Assembly (NCBI RefSeq): GCF_001425265.1
Contig: NZ_LMEC01000022.1
Location: forward strand, 221,218 to 285,217
DNA length: 64,000 bases
Reading direction: 5' to 3'
DNA from: Massilia sp. Root418
GTDB lineage: Bacteria > Pseudomonadota > Gammaproteobacteria > Burkholderiales > Burkholderiaceae_D
Shown here: positions 15,567-23,972 of the stretch, piece after piece
Layout of the letters: each line of letters starts with the position of its first letter
How positions within the stretch are numbered: position 1 is the stretch's first letter
Position numbers and translations under genes: made by a program
Notes under the pieces: generated by a model
What the model was told of the DNA's origin: nothing
Databases searched by the model: none
Seen by the model: the letters and a program-made list of their open reading frames with translations, nothing else

Positions 15567-16787
15567 TCAGCCCCGGGCCGGGCGGGCGCCGGGCATTGCT
15601 GCGGTGAGCATGGCGGCAGCCAGCAGCAGGACGGCGCTCGCCCCGAAAGTGCCCAGGTAGCCGCTGCGGTCGAACAACAGCCCGCCCAGGGTGGAACCGA
15701 GCGCGATGGCCAGCTGCACGACCGCCACGAACAGGCCGCCGCCGGCTTCCGCATCCTGGGGGAAGGTCCGGGCCACCCATGCCCACCATCCCACCGGCGC
15801 GGCCGTGCCGGCAAAACCCCACAGCCCCAGCAGGACCACCACCGCCGCCGCCGAACCGCCAAATGCCACCAGGGCCAGCGCGATCAAGGCCATCAGCAAT
15901 GGAATGGCGGTCAGCGTGCGGTGGAAACGCCACCGCAAGGCGCGGCCGATCAGCATGGTGCCGATGATTCCTGCGGCGCCGACGACAAGCAGGATGAGCG
16001 ACAGCGCGGGCGCTTGCACCCGCGTGACGGTTTCGAGAAACGGCCGCACATAGGTGAACAGTGCGAACTGCCCCATGAAGAACAGGCTGCTGGCAGCCAG
16101 GCCCACGGCGGCACCGCCATGCTTGAACAGCTGGAAGATCCGCATTGCCTGGCGTGCCCCGGCGGCCGCGCCGGGCTGTTTCGTGCGCGCCGGCACCGGC
16201 ATGGCGGGCAGCGCGATCCATTGCCACGCCAGGGTCGCCGCCGCCACCGGCACCAGGGCAATGAAGGCGCCGCGCCAGCCGATGACGACGCCCAGGTAGG
16301 CGCCCAGCGGCGCGGCCACCACCGTGGCCAGGGCGTTGCCGCCGTTCAGGATGGCCAGCGCGCGCGGCACCTCGTCCGCCGGCACCAGACGGATGGCCGT
16401 GGCTGCCGACATGGACCAGAAGCCGCCGATCACCACGCCGATCAGCGCCCGCCCCAGCATATAGACCGGGTAGTTCGGCGCCAGCGCGACCACTGCACCG
16501 GACAGGCCCATGGCCGCCGTCAGCGTAAGCAGCAGGGTCTTGCGGTTGAGGCTGCCGGCCAGCACAGAGATGAACAAGCTCGTGAGCACGGCAAACGCGC
16601 CGGAGATGGCAATCCCCTGGCCCGCCATACCTTCGGTAACGCCCAGATCGCCGGCCATGGGGGTGAGCAGGCTGACCGGCATGAATTCGGACGCGACCAA
16701 CGCGAATGCGCACACCGACATGGCAAAGACAGCGCTCCAGGAAGCTCCCCCGGCGGCGTTTTTTTGGCTGGAAACCTGATCAATCAT
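15567..16787 (-). CDS. MFS efflux transporter, NepI/AraJ-like
   Basis: A 406-residue twelve-helix transporter. SVCAFALVASEFMPVSLLTPMAGDLGV in TM1, and the GRALIGVVIGGFWSMSAATAIRLVP stretch in TM4, resemble the purine-ribonucleoside exporter NepI and other DHA1 drug exporters. The start MIDQVSSQKN at 16787 has AAAGG upstream and lies 26 bases after the stop of the cyclophilin-like gene, suggesting an operon under the divergent LysR regulator at 17341. Confidence 0.83.
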   Translation of the reverse strand: MIDQVSSQKNAAGGASWSAVFAMSVCAFALVASEFMPVSLLTPMAGDLGVTEGMAGQGIAISGAFAVLTSLFISVLAGSLNRKTLLLTLTAAMGLSGAVVALAPNYPVYMLGRALIGVVIGGFWSMSAATAIRLVPADEVPRALAILNGGNALATVVAAPLGAYLGVVIGWRGAFIALVPVAAATLAWQWIALPAMPVPARTKQPGAAAGARQAMRIFQLFKHGGAAVGLAASSLFFMGQFALFTYVRPFLETVTRVQAPALSLILLVVGAAGIIGTMLIGRALRWRFHRTLTAIPLLMALIALALVAFGGSAAAVVVLLGLWGFAGTAAPVGWWAWVARTFPQDAEAGGGLFVAVVQLAIALGSTLGGLLFDRSGYLGTFGASAVLLLAAAMLTAAMPGARPARG

Positions 16788-16813
16788 AAATTGCCTTTTG
16801 TTGGATGCGTGAA

Positions 16814-17242
16814 TCAATCCCCGGCGCGCTCGATCCGCAGCTGGTACGGACCGGGCTGCGCCAGGATGGACAGTCCCTGATCGACCTTACCCAGCGGCAG
16901 CAGGCTGCGCGCGTAGGGCCTGCCCTGGATAAAGATCGCCAGATTGCCCCAGGGCGCGTAATGGCTCAGCTCACCCGCCACGGGCGCCATGCCGGCCGGC
17001 GCGCCATGCGTGTCCAGCTTGCGCGGCAGGGCGGAGACCCGCTCGATGATGTCGTAGTCTTCCATGGTGAGCGTGAGCGGCAGCAGGGCCGCGAAGTCGC
17101 GCGCGGTGGCGTTGTCGTACAGCATAGCGGTGGCGCTTTGCCGGCCGGCGGTCAAACGGATCTTCATGGCGGCGTCTTTCGGGTAAGCACCCAGCAGGAC
17201 GGCGGCAAGCAGCAGGACTGCGGGGACAGGGACGATTCTCAT
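16814..17242 (-). CDS. Exported cyclophilin-like fold protein
   Basis: A 142-residue protein with a hydrophobic leader (MRIVPVPAVLLLAAVLLG). The domain opens MKIRLTAGRQSATAMLYDNATARDFAALLPL and ends HYAPWGNLAIFIQGRPYARSLLPLGKVD, which matches the bacterial cyclophilin-like fold family (distinct from classical PPIases). No enzymatic role is known for the family. It forms a probable two-gene unit with the NepI-like pump and is divergent from a LysR regulator. Confidence 0.75.
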   Translation of the reverse strand: MRIVPVPAVLLLAAVLLGAYPKDAAMKIRLTAGRQSATAMLYDNATARDFAALLPLTLTMEDYDIIERVSALPRKLDTHGAPAGMAPVAGELSHYAPWGNLAIFIQGRPYARSLLPLGKVDQGLSILAQPGPYQLRIERAGD

Positions 17243-17297
17243 GGCACCATTCTGGGCAATGCGCGCGGAATCGACTAGCTAATGAAAGTTTAACGAG

Positions 17298-17318
17298 CTT
17301 ATTAGCTCGGCTAATAAG
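17298..17318. promoter_or_regulatory. Perfect palindrome in the LysR divergent promoter
   Basis: CTTATTAGC (17298-17306) and GCTAATAAG (17310-17318) are perfect 9-base arms with a 3-base spacer, between divergent genes at 17242 and 17341. It includes an AT-rich T-N11-A-type core as used by LysR regulators and lies 22 bases before the regulator start, fitting autoregulation and control of the pump operon. Confidence 0.65.
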
Positions 17319-17340
17319 TTTTTGTGAGAAACTGGCGCAC

Positions 17341-18240
17341 ATGGCCAGGCGCAACCTGAATGAACTGCTCTATTTCGTCACCGTGGCGCGTGAAGGCAGC
17401 TTCACGCGCGCGGCGGCGCTGCTGGGCGTGACGCAGTCCGCGCTGAGCCAGGCGATCAGCGGACTGGAGACCCGGCTGCGCATCCGGCTGCTCACGCGCA
17501 CCACGCGCAGCGTTTCCCCCACGGCTGCCGGCGAGCGGCTGCTGAACGCCATCGGCCACCGTTTCGACGAGATCGAAGCCGAGCTGGACGAGCTGACCGA
17601 ATTGCGCGACAAGCCGGCAGGCACGGTCCGCATCACTTGCGGCGATTTCGTACTGCACAGCATCCTGCTGCCCAGGCTCGCCCCGCTGCTGCGCGCCTAC
17701 CCCGATATCAGGATGGAGTTCGACGTGAACTACGGGCTGCGCGATATTGTCGCGGACCGCTTCGATGCCGGCGTAAGGCTGGGCAACACTATCGACAAGG
17801 ACATGATTGCCCTGCCGATCGGTCCGCGCTTGCGACTGGCGGTGGTAGCGTCCCCCGCCTATTTCAGCGCGCATCCCGTCCCCAAGGCGCCGCGCGATCT
17901 GATGGCGCACCAATGCATCAACCAGCGCATGCAAAGTTCGGGCGGACTGTACGTCTGGGATTTTGAACGGCGCGGCCGCCAGGTGAACGTGCGCGTGGAC
18001 GGCCAGCTGATCTTCAACACCACGCAGCCGCAGGTGGACGCAGCGCTGGCGGGGCTGGGCGTCACGCTGCTGCCCGAAGACGAGGTGATGCCGCATATCG
18101 CAGCGGGGCGGCTGGTGCGGGTGCTGGAGGACTGGTGTCCGCCGTTCGGCGGCTACCATTTGTATTACCCCAGCCGGCGCCAGCCGTCCCCCGCGTTTTC
18201 GCTGGTGCTGGACGCGCTACGGACGACGCGCAACGCCTGA
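17341..18240 (+). CDS. LysR family transcriptional regulator
   Basis: A 299-residue regulator: HTH in residues 5-60 (LNELLYFVTVAREGSFTRAA, LLGVTQSALSQAISGLE) and a periplasmic-binding-like effector domain to the end (ADRFDAGVRLGNTIDKDMIALPIGP). The type resembles the DsdC/PgrR-like subgroup with the AGTVRITCGDFV linker. It is divergent from the cyclophilin-like/NepI operon, its likely target. It overlaps the convergent MFS gene by 24 bases at the 3' end. Confidence 0.9.
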   Translation: MARRNLNELLYFVTVAREGSFTRAAALLGVTQSALSQAISGLETRLRIRLLTRTTRSVSPTAAGERLLNAIGHRFDEIEAELDELTELRDKPAGTVRITCGDFVLHSILLPRLAPLLRAYPDIRMEFDVNYGLRDIVADRFDAGVRLGNTIDKDMIALPIGPRLRLAVVASPAYFSAHPVPKAPRDLMAHQCINQRMQSSGGLYVWDFERRGRQVNVRVDGQLIFNTTQPQVDAALAGLGVTLLPEDEVMPHIAAGRLVRVLEDWCPPFGGYHLYYPSRRQPSPAFSLVLDALRTTRNA

Positions 18241-19446
18241 GCGCCGCGCTGTCCAGAGCAGGGCAGCGCCAGCCAGCGCGACCGGCAGGAAGGAGATCCA
18301 CAGCACGGTGTTCCAGCCGTAGGCGGACAGCAGCCCGCCGGAGGCGAAAGAGCCCACCGCCATGGTGGAGAAGACCAGGAAGTCATTGAGCGACTGCACG
18401 CTGGTTTTCTCTTCAGGGCGGTGGCAATCCAGCACCAGCGCCGAAGCGCCCACAAAGCCGAAGTTCCAGCCCACGCCTAGCAGCGTCAAGGTGAGCCAGA
18501 AACGCGAGACCTCGATGCCGGTCAGTCCCACCGCTGCGGAGATGGCGGTGAGCATCAGCCCGCAGCCCACCACCCGCCGCGCGCCGAAACGGCCGATCAG
18601 GCGGCCGGTAAAAAAGCTGGGCAAATACATTGCGATGACGTGCCACTGGAGACCGAGGTTGGAGTCCTCCTGGCTGTGGCCGCACAGATGCATGGCCAGG
18701 GGCGCGGCTGTCATCAGGAAGTTCATCAGCATGTAGGAGACTGCGCCGCAGATGGCGGCGGTGATGAATTCCGGCTGGCGGGCGATCTCCCGCAGCGGCC
18801 GTCCGCTGGCGGCGAATTCCCGGCTCGGCAAGGGCAGCCGGACGCCGGCCAGGACCAGCGCCGACAGCACTGCCGCGCCGGCCTGGGCGAGGTAGGTCGC
18901 GGCGAACAGGTGCAGCGGCCAAAGATGCATGGTGTGGGTGACCAGCTGGGGGCCGATGACACCGGCGGCGACACCGCCGCCCATCACGAACGACAGTGCG
19001 CGCGCACGCATCGGCGGCGCCACGCCATCCGCCGCCGCAAAGCGGAAGGACAGCACCACCGCCGCGTAGGCGCCGCCGAACACCATGGCGGTGCAGAACA
19101 GCCAGAACGACGCCTGCATTACCGCCACAGCGGCCAGCAGGCCGACCAGCACGCCGCACGCTGCGCCGCTGAGAAACGCCGCGCGGCGGCCGTGGCGCCG
19201 CGCGATGGCGCCGGCCGGCAGGATGCTGGCCGCCATGCCCACCACGAAGGCCAGTATCGGCAGGGTGGCCAGGGTTTTGGCTGGCGCCAGGGCGTGCCCG
19301 ATGATGGCGCCGGTGGCGTAGACCACCACCGAGTTGGCGCCCGCCAGCGCCTGAGCCAGGGTCAGCCGGGCGATGTTGCGGCGCTGGTCGCGCTGCGATA
19401 GCGCCGCTGGCGCCTGGGCGGGTGACGGCGAGGCTGGGTTTGCCAA
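18217..19446 (-). CDS. MFS transporter (TetR-associated)
   Basis: A twelve-helix MFS protein of about 409 residues. Segments include FVVGMAASILPAGAIARRHGRRAAFLSGAA (TM2-TM3 loop with the A-R-R-H-G-R-R signature) and LTLLGVGWNFGFVGASALVL in the second half. No early ATG exists. A TTG at 19446 preceded by CAGGAG six bases upstream is the best start, giving the N-terminus (L/M)ANPASPSPAQAP; a further TTG at 19569 is possible. It follows a tetR gene on the same strand, so it is probably an exporter controlled by that repressor. Confidence 0.82.
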   Translation of the reverse strand: MANPASPSPAQAPAALSQRDQRRNIARLTLAQALAGANSVVVYATGAIIGHALAPAKTLATLPILAFVVGMAASILPAGAIARRHGRRAAFLSGAACGVLVGLLAAVAVMQASFWLFCTAMVFGGAYAAVVLSFRFAAADGVAPPMRARALSFVMGGGVAAGVIGPQLVTHTMHLWPLHLFAATYLAQAGAAVLSALVLAGVRLPLPSREFAASGRPLREIARQPEFITAAICGAVSYMLMNFLMTAAPLAMHLCGHSQEDSNLGLQWHVIAMYLPSFFTGRLIGRFGARRVVGCGLMLTAISAAVGLTGIEVSRFWLTLTLLGVGWNFGFVGASALVLDCHRPEEKTSVQSLNDFLVFSTMAVGSFASGGLLSAYGWNTVLWISFLPVALAGAALLWTARRSGVARRP

Positions 19447-19578
19447 AAGATGCTCCTGAAGCCGCGTCGGTGCGGTGTGCGAAGTATCCGAGTGTAAACC
19501 TGATCGGGGGTCTTCAGGCAGTTTCGGCTCGCCGCTGTTGCGGCTGGCCACCGAGCCGGGTCGAGGCAAGCGTTGCGC

Positions 19579-20205
19579 TCAGCCCAGGGTGGCCAGATAG
19601 GCGCACAGCATATCGGCCAGCGCGTCCGCGTACACGGTGATTTCCCGCCCGGTGCGCGGTTTCTCGGAGAACTGCTTGCCGACCGCGCCCAGGGTGCCCA
19701 TCACCAGTTCTCCCGCCATGCTGCGCACGGATTGCTCCGCCTTGGGGAGCACCTCCCGCATGAAAGCCTGCACCATGCGGTCGCCGGCCGCGCGGGCCTC
19801 GGCTGCTTCCGGCGCGTCGCGGTAGAAGGGTGCCGCGTCGTCGAGTGCCGAGCGGATCCCGGCCTCTTCGCATTCCGAGCGCACGAAGGCCTGCACCAGC
19901 AAGCGCAAGCGTTCCATCGGCGGCTTCGCGGCGTCCAGCAGGATGCGGGACAGCATGGCCGACGTCTGCTGCCATTCGTCGCTTTGCAGGCGGAACAGGA
20001 TGGAAGCCTTGTTTGGAAAGTACTGGTACACCGAGCCCACACTCACGCCGGCGCGCTCGGCCACCCGCGTGGTGGTGAAGCGGTGCGCACCTTCCTTCGC
20101 CAAAACCTGAATAGCTGCTTCCAGGATGGCGGAAACGAGCTCGCTGGAGCGCGCCTGTTTGGGCTGCCTGCGCGAGGAAATACGGGGGCTGCGGCGGTCT
20201 GTCAT
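19579..20205 (-). CDS. TetR family transcriptional regulator
   Basis: A 208-residue TetR protein: N-terminal HTH SAILEAAIQVLAKEGAHRFTTTRVAERAGVSVGSVYQYF followed by the PNKASILF helix, then a variable ligand domain. The gene lies 132 bases upstream of an MFS transporter on the same strand and is divergent from an O-methyltransferase. A palindrome in the intergenic region (20235-20263) is a likely operator for both directions. Confidence 0.9.
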   Translation of the reverse strand: MTDRRSPRISSRRQPKQARSSELVSAILEAAIQVLAKEGAHRFTTTRVAERAGVSVGSVYQYFPNKASILFRLQSDEWQQTSAMLSRILLDAAKPPMERLRLLVQAFVRSECEEAGIRSALDDAAPFYRDAPEAAEARAAGDRMVQAFMREVLPKAEQSVRSMAGELVMGTLGAVGKQFSEKPRTGREITVYADALADMLCAYLATLG

Positions 20206-20234
20206 GGCGGGCGCTGGGGATGCGAGGGAATGCG

Positions 20235-20263
20235 AATATGAAATGTGAAGGATTCTTCATATT
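20235..20263. promoter_or_regulatory. Palindromic operator between tetR and O-methyltransferase genes
   Basis: AATATGAA (20235-20242) and TTCATATT (20256-20263) are perfect 8-base arms separated by 13 bases; inside lies a second nested pair TGAAG / CTTCA. It is 30 bases from the tetR start and 34 bases from the divergent gene, as expected for a TetR-family operator. Confidence 0.6.
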
Positions 20264-20296
20264 ATTACCGCTCTTACTTCAGAAAGGAATAGCCCC

Positions 20297-20962
20297 ATGA
20301 CCACCCTCACCAATGCCCCTGTCGCGCCCCTGCTGGAACGCCTGTTTGCCGAGACCGGGAACGCGCAGATCCCGGCGCTGGCGGCATTCGCCGCCCTGTC
20401 CCAGGCGGAGCGCGAGCGCATGATGAGCAGCAAGACCGATTACCGCGAACTGTATGCGCAGTTGAAGGACGCGGCAATTCCGGTATCGCCCCAGACCGGC
20501 AGGCTGCTGTACATGTTGGCGCGCAGCGCCAGGGCCAGCGTTATCGTCGAATTCGGCACATCATTCGGCATCTCCACGCTGCACCTGGCCGCAGCCTTGC
20601 GCGACAACGGCGGCGGCCAGCTGATCACCACGGAATTCGAGCCGTCCAAGGCGCAGCGGGCACGCGAGCACCTCGCTGCCGGCGGCCTGCTCGACCTGGT
20701 GGAGATCCGCGAAGGCGACGCGCTGGAAACGCTGCGCACCGGGCTGCCCGGACAGATCGACATGCTGCTGCTGGACGGCGCCAAGGCGCTCTATGCGGAC
20801 GTGCTGCGCCTGGTGGAGCCGCGCCTCCGCCCCGGCGCCCTCATCATCGCCGACAACGCCGATTACTGCCCGGAATACCTGGCGCTGCTGCGCGCACAGG
20901 GCAGCGGCTACCTGTCCCTGCCATTCGACGGCGATGTGGAACTGTCCGTGAAGTGCGGTTAA
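20297..20962 (+). CDS. Class I SAM-dependent O-methyltransferase (COMT/YrrM type)
   Basis: A 221-residue methyltransferase. The SAM loop is VIVEFGTSFGISTLHLAAAL near residues 80-100. The second acidic position is ITTEFEPSKAQRAREHL. MLLLDGAKALYADVLRL and ALIIADNADY carry the metal/substrate residues of the caffeoyl-CoA O-methyltransferase-like family. The substrate is unknown. It is divergent from tetR, so the repressor probably senses its substrate or product together with the MFS exporter. Confidence 0.85.
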   Translation: MTTLTNAPVAPLLERLFAETGNAQIPALAAFAALSQAERERMMSSKTDYRELYAQLKDAAIPVSPQTGRLLYMLARSARASVIVEFGTSFGISTLHLAAALRDNGGGQLITTEFEPSKAQRAREHLAAGGLLDLVEIREGDALETLRTGLPGQIDMLLLDGAKALYADVLRLVEPRLRPGALIIADNADYCPEYLALLRAQGSGYLSLPFDGDVELSVKCG

Positions 20963-21080
20963 GCCGCGCCCTGGCCGTTCGCCGGCAGCAGCTGCTGCGG
21001 CTGCCGCGTCCAGCTGTTGCCACTATTGACGAAGCCGATCGACATCCCTACGCTGGTGTACTTCATCGGAGGGAACCAAC

Positions 21081-21995
21081 TTGGACAATCGCAGCGGAGA
21101 AATGCAGGTTTTCGCAAAAGTGGTGGAAACGGGCAGTTTTTCCGCAGCGGCAGCGTTGTTGAACATGTCGCCGTCGGCCGTGAGCAAGCTGGTATCGAGG
21201 ACGGAAGGGCGCCTCGGCGTGCAGCTGTTCACGCGCTCCACGCGCAGCATGACGCTGACCGCCGAAGGGCGGGAGTTTTACGCGAGCTGCGCCCGCATCC
21301 TGCAGGAAATCGAGGACGCGGAGTTGAGCGTGTCGCAGGGCTTCGGCCAGATTCGCGGCACGCTGCGCGTCAACACGTCGCTACCGTTCGGCCAGCATTA
21401 CCTGGTACCGCTCTTGGCGGAGTTCCGCGCGCTTTATCCCGACGTCGCCATCGATATCTCGCTGACGGATTCCAAGGTCGAGCTGCAGCGGGACGAGGTC
21501 GATGTGGCGATCCGGATGGGGCCGCTCCACGATGCATCCTTCCGGGCGCGCAAGCTGGGCAGCAGCAGGAAGGCGGTGGTGGCGGCGCCGTCCTACCTGG
21601 CGCGCAACCCTGCGCCGCAGCTTCCTGCCGACTTGGCTCGGCACGACTGCATCAATTTCGATTTCCGGCGCTCGCTCGACGAATGGCCATTCACGGTCGA
21701 GGGCAAGCTGGTGCACCTGGCGGTGGATGGGGCGATGCAGACCAACAACGGGGAAACCATGCGGCAGCTTACGCTGCAGGGCCTGGGCGTGAGCCGCCTG
21801 GGCATGTTCCATGTGTTTGACGATATCCAGCGGGGCGACCTGGTTGAGCTGCTGCCGGCGTACAACGCGGGTGACATCGAGGAAGTCACGCTCATCTATT
21901 TGAATCAAAAGCATGTCCCGCCGCGCATCCGCGCCTTCATCGATTTCGCGGTCGATCGCCTGGCGCCAGTGCTCGCGATGAAGGGTGGCGCATAG
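21081..21995 (+). CDS. LysR family transcriptional regulator
   Basis: A 304-residue LysR protein of the subgroup with MQVFAKVVETGSFSAAAALLNMSPSAVSKLVSRTEGRLG as the HTH, typical of regulators next to oxidoreductases or exporters. The start is a TTG at 21081 with GGAGGG seven bases upstream. The effector domain contains VDVAIRMGPLHDASFRARKLG and VVAAPSYLAR. The target is unknown; the upstream neighbour is the O-methyltransferase on the same strand, 118 bases before. Confidence 0.88.
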   Translation: MDNRSGEMQVFAKVVETGSFSAAAALLNMSPSAVSKLVSRTEGRLGVQLFTRSTRSMTLTAEGREFYASCARILQEIEDAELSVSQGFGQIRGTLRVNTSLPFGQHYLVPLLAEFRALYPDVAIDISLTDSKVELQRDEVDVAIRMGPLHDASFRARKLGSSRKAVVAAPSYLARNPAPQLPADLARHDCINFDFRRSLDEWPFTVEGKLVHLAVDGAMQTNNGETMRQLTLQGLGVSRLGMFHVFDDIQRGDLVELLPAYNAGDIEEVTLIYLNQKHVPPRIRAFIDFAVDRLAPVLAMKGGA

Positions 21996-22085
21996 CCTAC
22001 GCAGATGTCGGCCAACTTTACACTGCCGGAGGTCAGACGACATGCATTTTAGTTAAGCCATTGTTTTTGATGAAATATTTCCTGC

Positions 22086-22101
22086 TGGCATAGATCGTGC
22101 T
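22086..22101 (+). promoter_or_regulatory. Sigma-54 (-24/-12) promoter of second PEP-CTERM gene
   Basis: TGGCATAGATCGTGCT has GG and GC twelve bases apart and matches TGGCA plus TGCW of the RpoN consensus. It lies 88 bases before the TTG start at 22189, leaving a long leader. The rest of 21996-22188 is AT-rich with no gene. Confidence 0.55.
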
Positions 22102-22188
22102 TTTTGGCAATTCCTGTATTCGTTACGAATCGAAAACGATACAGCGGTAACACGTTCCCAAAAATTTCTATCTGACCAGAGAATTATC

Positions 22189-22875
22189 TTGAAAAAAATA
22201 TTTGCAGCACTGGCAATCGCCGCCACCCTGACCCCGTTCACCTGCGCGCAAGCCGCAACCATCAGCTTTTCCGACAGCAAAGCCATGGCCACCACGAACT
22301 GGACCGATGTACTGAACTTCGCCAAGTTCGACACCAGCCTGGGCACCCTGACGTCAATCAAATTCGACCTGAGCGGCATGGTCCAGGGTTCCGGCAATGC
22401 CGAAAGCCTGGACTCGGCAGCGTCCAGCGTTACCCTGAGCCTGGGCGCACTGCTGGGCCTGACCCGTCCGGACGGCAGCACGCTGGTGGTGACCAAGCCG
22501 GTCTTCAGCCAGGGCTTCGACTTCAGCTCCTTCGATGGCGCCATCAACTTCGGCGGCACCTCCGGTGGCAGCACCGGCACCGTCTCGGCGGACGGCTCGA
22601 ACTTCTTCGTCAGCAGCGATGCCAACGATTTCGCGCTGTTCTCGGCGCTGGGCGGCGGCAGCATCAACCTCGGCCTGAGCGCCATCGGCAATTCGAGCGG
22701 CACCGGTTCGGGCAACCTGATCACCCAGTTCAATACCGCAGCATCGGGCAACGCGCTGGTCACCTACACCTATACCCCGGCTTCCGACGTGCCCGAGCCA
22801 GCCAGCCTGGCGACCCTGCTCGCCGGCCTCGGCCTGATGGCCGCCGTCCGCCGCCGCACCAAAAAACAGGCCTAA
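22189..22875 (+). CDS. PEP-CTERM protein with choice-of-anchor E-like domain
   Basis: A 228-residue exported protein. Signal peptide MKKIFAALAIAATLTPFTCAQA, beginning at a TTG (22189), is followed by a beta-sandwich domain. Features LNFAKFDTSLGTLTSIKFDLSG, AESLDSAASSVTLSLGALLG and TRPDGSTLVVTKP match the choice-of-anchor E family. The C-terminal sorting tail is DVPEPASLATLLAGLGLMAAVRRR. The product is probably displayed or released through the exosortase system. It is expressed from a sigma-54-type promoter like the PEP-CTERM gene at 3986, and a long bidirectional terminator follows. Confidence 0.87.
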   Translation: MKKIFAALAIAATLTPFTCAQAATISFSDSKAMATTNWTDVLNFAKFDTSLGTLTSIKFDLSGMVQGSGNAESLDSAASSVTLSLGALLGLTRPDGSTLVVTKPVFSQGFDFSSFDGAINFGGTSGGSTGTVSADGSNFFVSSDANDFALFSALGGGSINLGLSAIGNSSGTGSGNLITQFNTAASGNALVTYTYTPASDVPEPASLATLLAGLGLMAAVRRRTKKQA

Positions 22876-22892
22876 CTCTCGCCTGGCAGGAC

Positions 22893-22934
22893 AAAAAGCC
22901 GCCGTGCCGATTTCATTCGGCACGGCGGCTTTTT
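22893..22934. terminator. Strong bidirectional terminator
   Basis: An 18-base perfect stem (22893-22910 pairing with 22917-22934) around a 6-base loop, with A-run at one side and T-run at the other. It separates the PEP-CTERM gene from the convergent alpha/beta hydrolase gene. Confidence 0.9.
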
Positions 22935-22970
22935 CGTTTCGGCGCCCGGTCAACCCGCGGGCCTATCGTC

Positions 22971-23777
22971 TCAGTTGGCCTGCGCCGCTGCTTCGATCAG
23001 TTTGGCGACTTCTGCCGGGTGGGAGGTCATCACCACGTGGGATGCGCCGGCAATCGCCACGGTTTTACGCGAGTTGGCGCGTTCCGCCATGAAGGCCAGT
23101 GCTGCGGCCGGGATGTTCTTGTCCGCAGTGCCGTAGACGAAGTAGGAAGGCACATTTTTCCATGCCGGCGCACCTGCCGCTTCGGTCAACGCTGCCTCGG
23201 CGATGGGGCGCTGGGCGACCGCCATCAGGTCGGCCTGGGCCTTCGGCACGTCGGCGGCGAACTGCTTGTGGAACTTGTCTTGCTGGATGTAGAAGTCCTT
23301 GCCGCCGTCGGCAAGCGCCACCGGCTCGGCCAGCGCGCTGCCCAGCGTGCCGCCTGGATAACGTCCCGACAGCTCCAGCGCGGTTTCGCCTTGTTCCGGG
23401 GCGAACGCGGCCACATACACCAGGCTCTTGACGTTAGGCTGGCCGTTCGCCGCGGCCGAGATGACGGCGCCGCCGTACGAGTGGCCCACCAGCACTACCG
23501 GGCCCTTCACGCTGTGCACAATGTCGGCCACCGTGCTCGCATCGCCCTTCACGCTGCGCAGCGGGTTTGCCGCGCCGATCACCTTGTAGCCATCTGCACG
23601 CAGCTTGGCGGCGACGCCGTTCCAGCTGGTCGCGTCGGCAAAGGCGCCGTGCACCAGGACCACCGTCGGCTTGGCGCTAGCTGCGGGTGCAGCAGCTGCC
23701 GCTGGTGCTGCGATAGCCGGTGCTGCGGCGGTGCCGATGATCGACAGGGCGAGGGCGATGTTTTTGATGGCTTTCAT
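22971..23777 (-). CDS. Exported alpha/beta hydrolase
   Basis: A 268-residue hydrolase with signal peptide MKAIKNIALALSIIGTAAAPAIA and an alanine-rich linker. VVLVHGAFADATSWNGVAAKL gives the oxyanion HG motif, GHSYGGAVIS the nucleophile elbow, and ASHVVMTSHPAEVAKLIEAAA the catalytic-histidine region. It resembles the EstA/RutD-like alpha/beta hydrolases induced by stress. The substrate is unknown. Three TAGTGNNCTA motifs lie in its promoter (23801-23885). Confidence 0.85.
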   Translation of the reverse strand: MKAIKNIALALSIIGTAAAPAIAAPAAAAAPAASAKPTVVLVHGAFADATSWNGVAAKLRADGYKVIGAANPLRSVKGDASTVADIVHSVKGPVVLVGHSYGGAVISAAANGQPNVKSLVYVAAFAPEQGETALELSGRYPGGTLGSALAEPVALADGGKDFYIQQDKFHKQFAADVPKAQADLMAVAQRPIAEAALTEAAGAPAWKNVPSYFVYGTADKNIPAAALAFMAERANSRKTVAIAGASHVVMTSHPAEVAKLIEAAAQAN

Positions 23778-23800
23778 GGTGTATCCTTTCAGTGGTTGTT

Positions 23801-23885
23801 TAGTGAACTAATATATAGTGTGCTACTTGTTTGCTGCTGCTTCGTTGTTTCCCGATCCATGTGAAGAAGTATACGTAGTGCGCTA
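23801..23885. promoter_or_regulatory. Three copies of a TAGTGNNCTA operator-like motif
   Basis: TAGTGAACTA (23801-23810), TAGTGTGCTA (23816-23825) and TAGTGCGCTA (23876-23885) lie in the promoter region of the hydrolase gene; the starts are 15 and 60 bases apart. Each is a quasi-palindrome (TAG..CTA). They look like sites for a MarR/HxlR-type dimer, but no such regulator is in the window. Confidence 0.45.
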
Positions 23886-23972
23886 ATCAATAGCAAGCGA
23901 TTTCTTTAAAATTTTTGCAGGGCGCGCGCGAAGCGAAATCAGCACCGCATTGCACGATGCTACAATTGCCCA

